The notes under the pieces: model-generated
Databases searched by the model: none
Seen by the model: only the letters and a program-made list of their open reading frames with translations
What the model was told of the DNA's origin: nothing
Translations under genes and position numbers: made by a program
Part shown: one piece after another, positions 63,775 through 64,000 of the stretch
Position numbering within the stretch: the stretch's first letter is position 1
How the letters are laid out: every line of letters begins with the position of its first letter
NCBI GenBank assembly: GCA_905160935.1
Contig: CAJHZI010000355.1
Location: forward strand, 260,001-324,000
Length of the DNA: 64,000 nt
DNA from: Enchytraeus crypticus
Taxonomy: Eukaryota; Annelida; Clitellata; Enchytraeida; Enchytraeidae
Direction of reading: 5' to 3'

Positions 63775-64000
63775 CTATTCATCCTCTTCATCGTAGCTGC
63801 CCTCATCATCAACCTCGTCATCACCGCCGCTGTTATCAAAGCTGCCGCTCGTGTCGTGCTGCTGCTGGAGCTGCTGCATGGCCGCCAGCTGCTGCATATG
63901 CTGCAACTGCTGTAGCTGCATGTGAGAGGAGAGTTGAGCTGACATCTGCTGAGCCTGCTGCTGCTGTGAGGTCTGCATCTGCTGCTGCAACTGTTGTAAC
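63775..64000 (-). CDS. C-terminal end of a glutamine-rich protein with acidic tail (partial)
   Basis: Minus-strand frame open to the window edge and ending with TAG at 63775-63777. Gln/Met/Leu-rich (QQQMQTSQQQQAQQMSAQLS, MQLQQLQHMQQLAAMQQLQQ), then HDTSGSFDNSGGDDEVDDEG and the terminus SYDEEDE. Such Q-rich segments are common in transcriptional regulators, but nothing here identifies the family. The CAG/CTG codon runs make length variation likely. Confidence 0.75.
   Translation of the reverse strand, partial: LQQLQQQMQTSQQQQAQQMSAQLSSHMQLQQLQHMQQLAAMQQLQQQHDTSGSFDNSGGDDEVDDEGSYDEEDE

Overview
The window looks like nuclear DNA of an AT-rich, repeat-dense invertebrate animal. Genes are split into short exons with GT-AG introns. 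The anillin has animal domain architecture, and tRNA- and 5S-headed SINEs, RTE- and CR1-like LINEs and hAT-like MITEs are scattered throughout. I could not fix the phylum.

Layout. (1) About 1.8-9.3 kb, plus strand: the last four exons of a coiled-coil protein I do not recognise, embedded among LINE pieces (0-1.4, 4.2-5.1 and 6.0-7.1 kb) and a large tandem-repeat block (7.4-8.5 kb). (2) 9.3-21.8 kb: no supported gene. It holds SINEs of several families, a long inverted repeat and a CpG-rich island of unknown nature at about 15.9-19.1 kb. (3) 21.8-45.5 kb, plus strand: a complete anillin gene (ANLN / scraps). I assembled 20 coding exons whose splice phases all agree, giving 1311 residues. They include an 18-nt first coding exon and an acidic exon that open-reading-frame scans miss. 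(4) 45.5-51.4 kb: anillin 3' flank with three related hAT-like non-autonomous transposons. (5) 51.5-54.0 kb, minus strand: two exons of a probable FYB/ADAP-like adaptor (490 codons visible) without an SH3 domain. (6) 54.0-63.8 kb: mostly single-copy AT-rich DNA with another 691-bp hAT-like element and a few SINE fragments, possibly including the 3' UTR of the next gene. (7) 63.8-64.0 kb, minus strand: the C-terminal end of a glutamine-rich protein with an acidic tail.

Anillin is the best supported gene. It is a cytokinesis scaffold that binds actin, myosin, septins and RhoA. The neighbouring genes are not visibly related to it in function.

The most unusual pattern is that minisatellites in both plus-strand genes sit on exon boundaries. 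The repeated unit includes the exon edge and its splice site (anillin exons 2, 6 and 14; exon 3 of the coiled-coil gene), the stop codon (coiled-coil gene), or the branch-point or donor-flank region (anillin introns 14 and 18). Real splice sites are therefore surrounded by copies of themselves. A second pattern is modular SINE structure: a tRNA-headed and a 5S-rRNA-headed SINE share a central domain, and two other families share a 3' tail.
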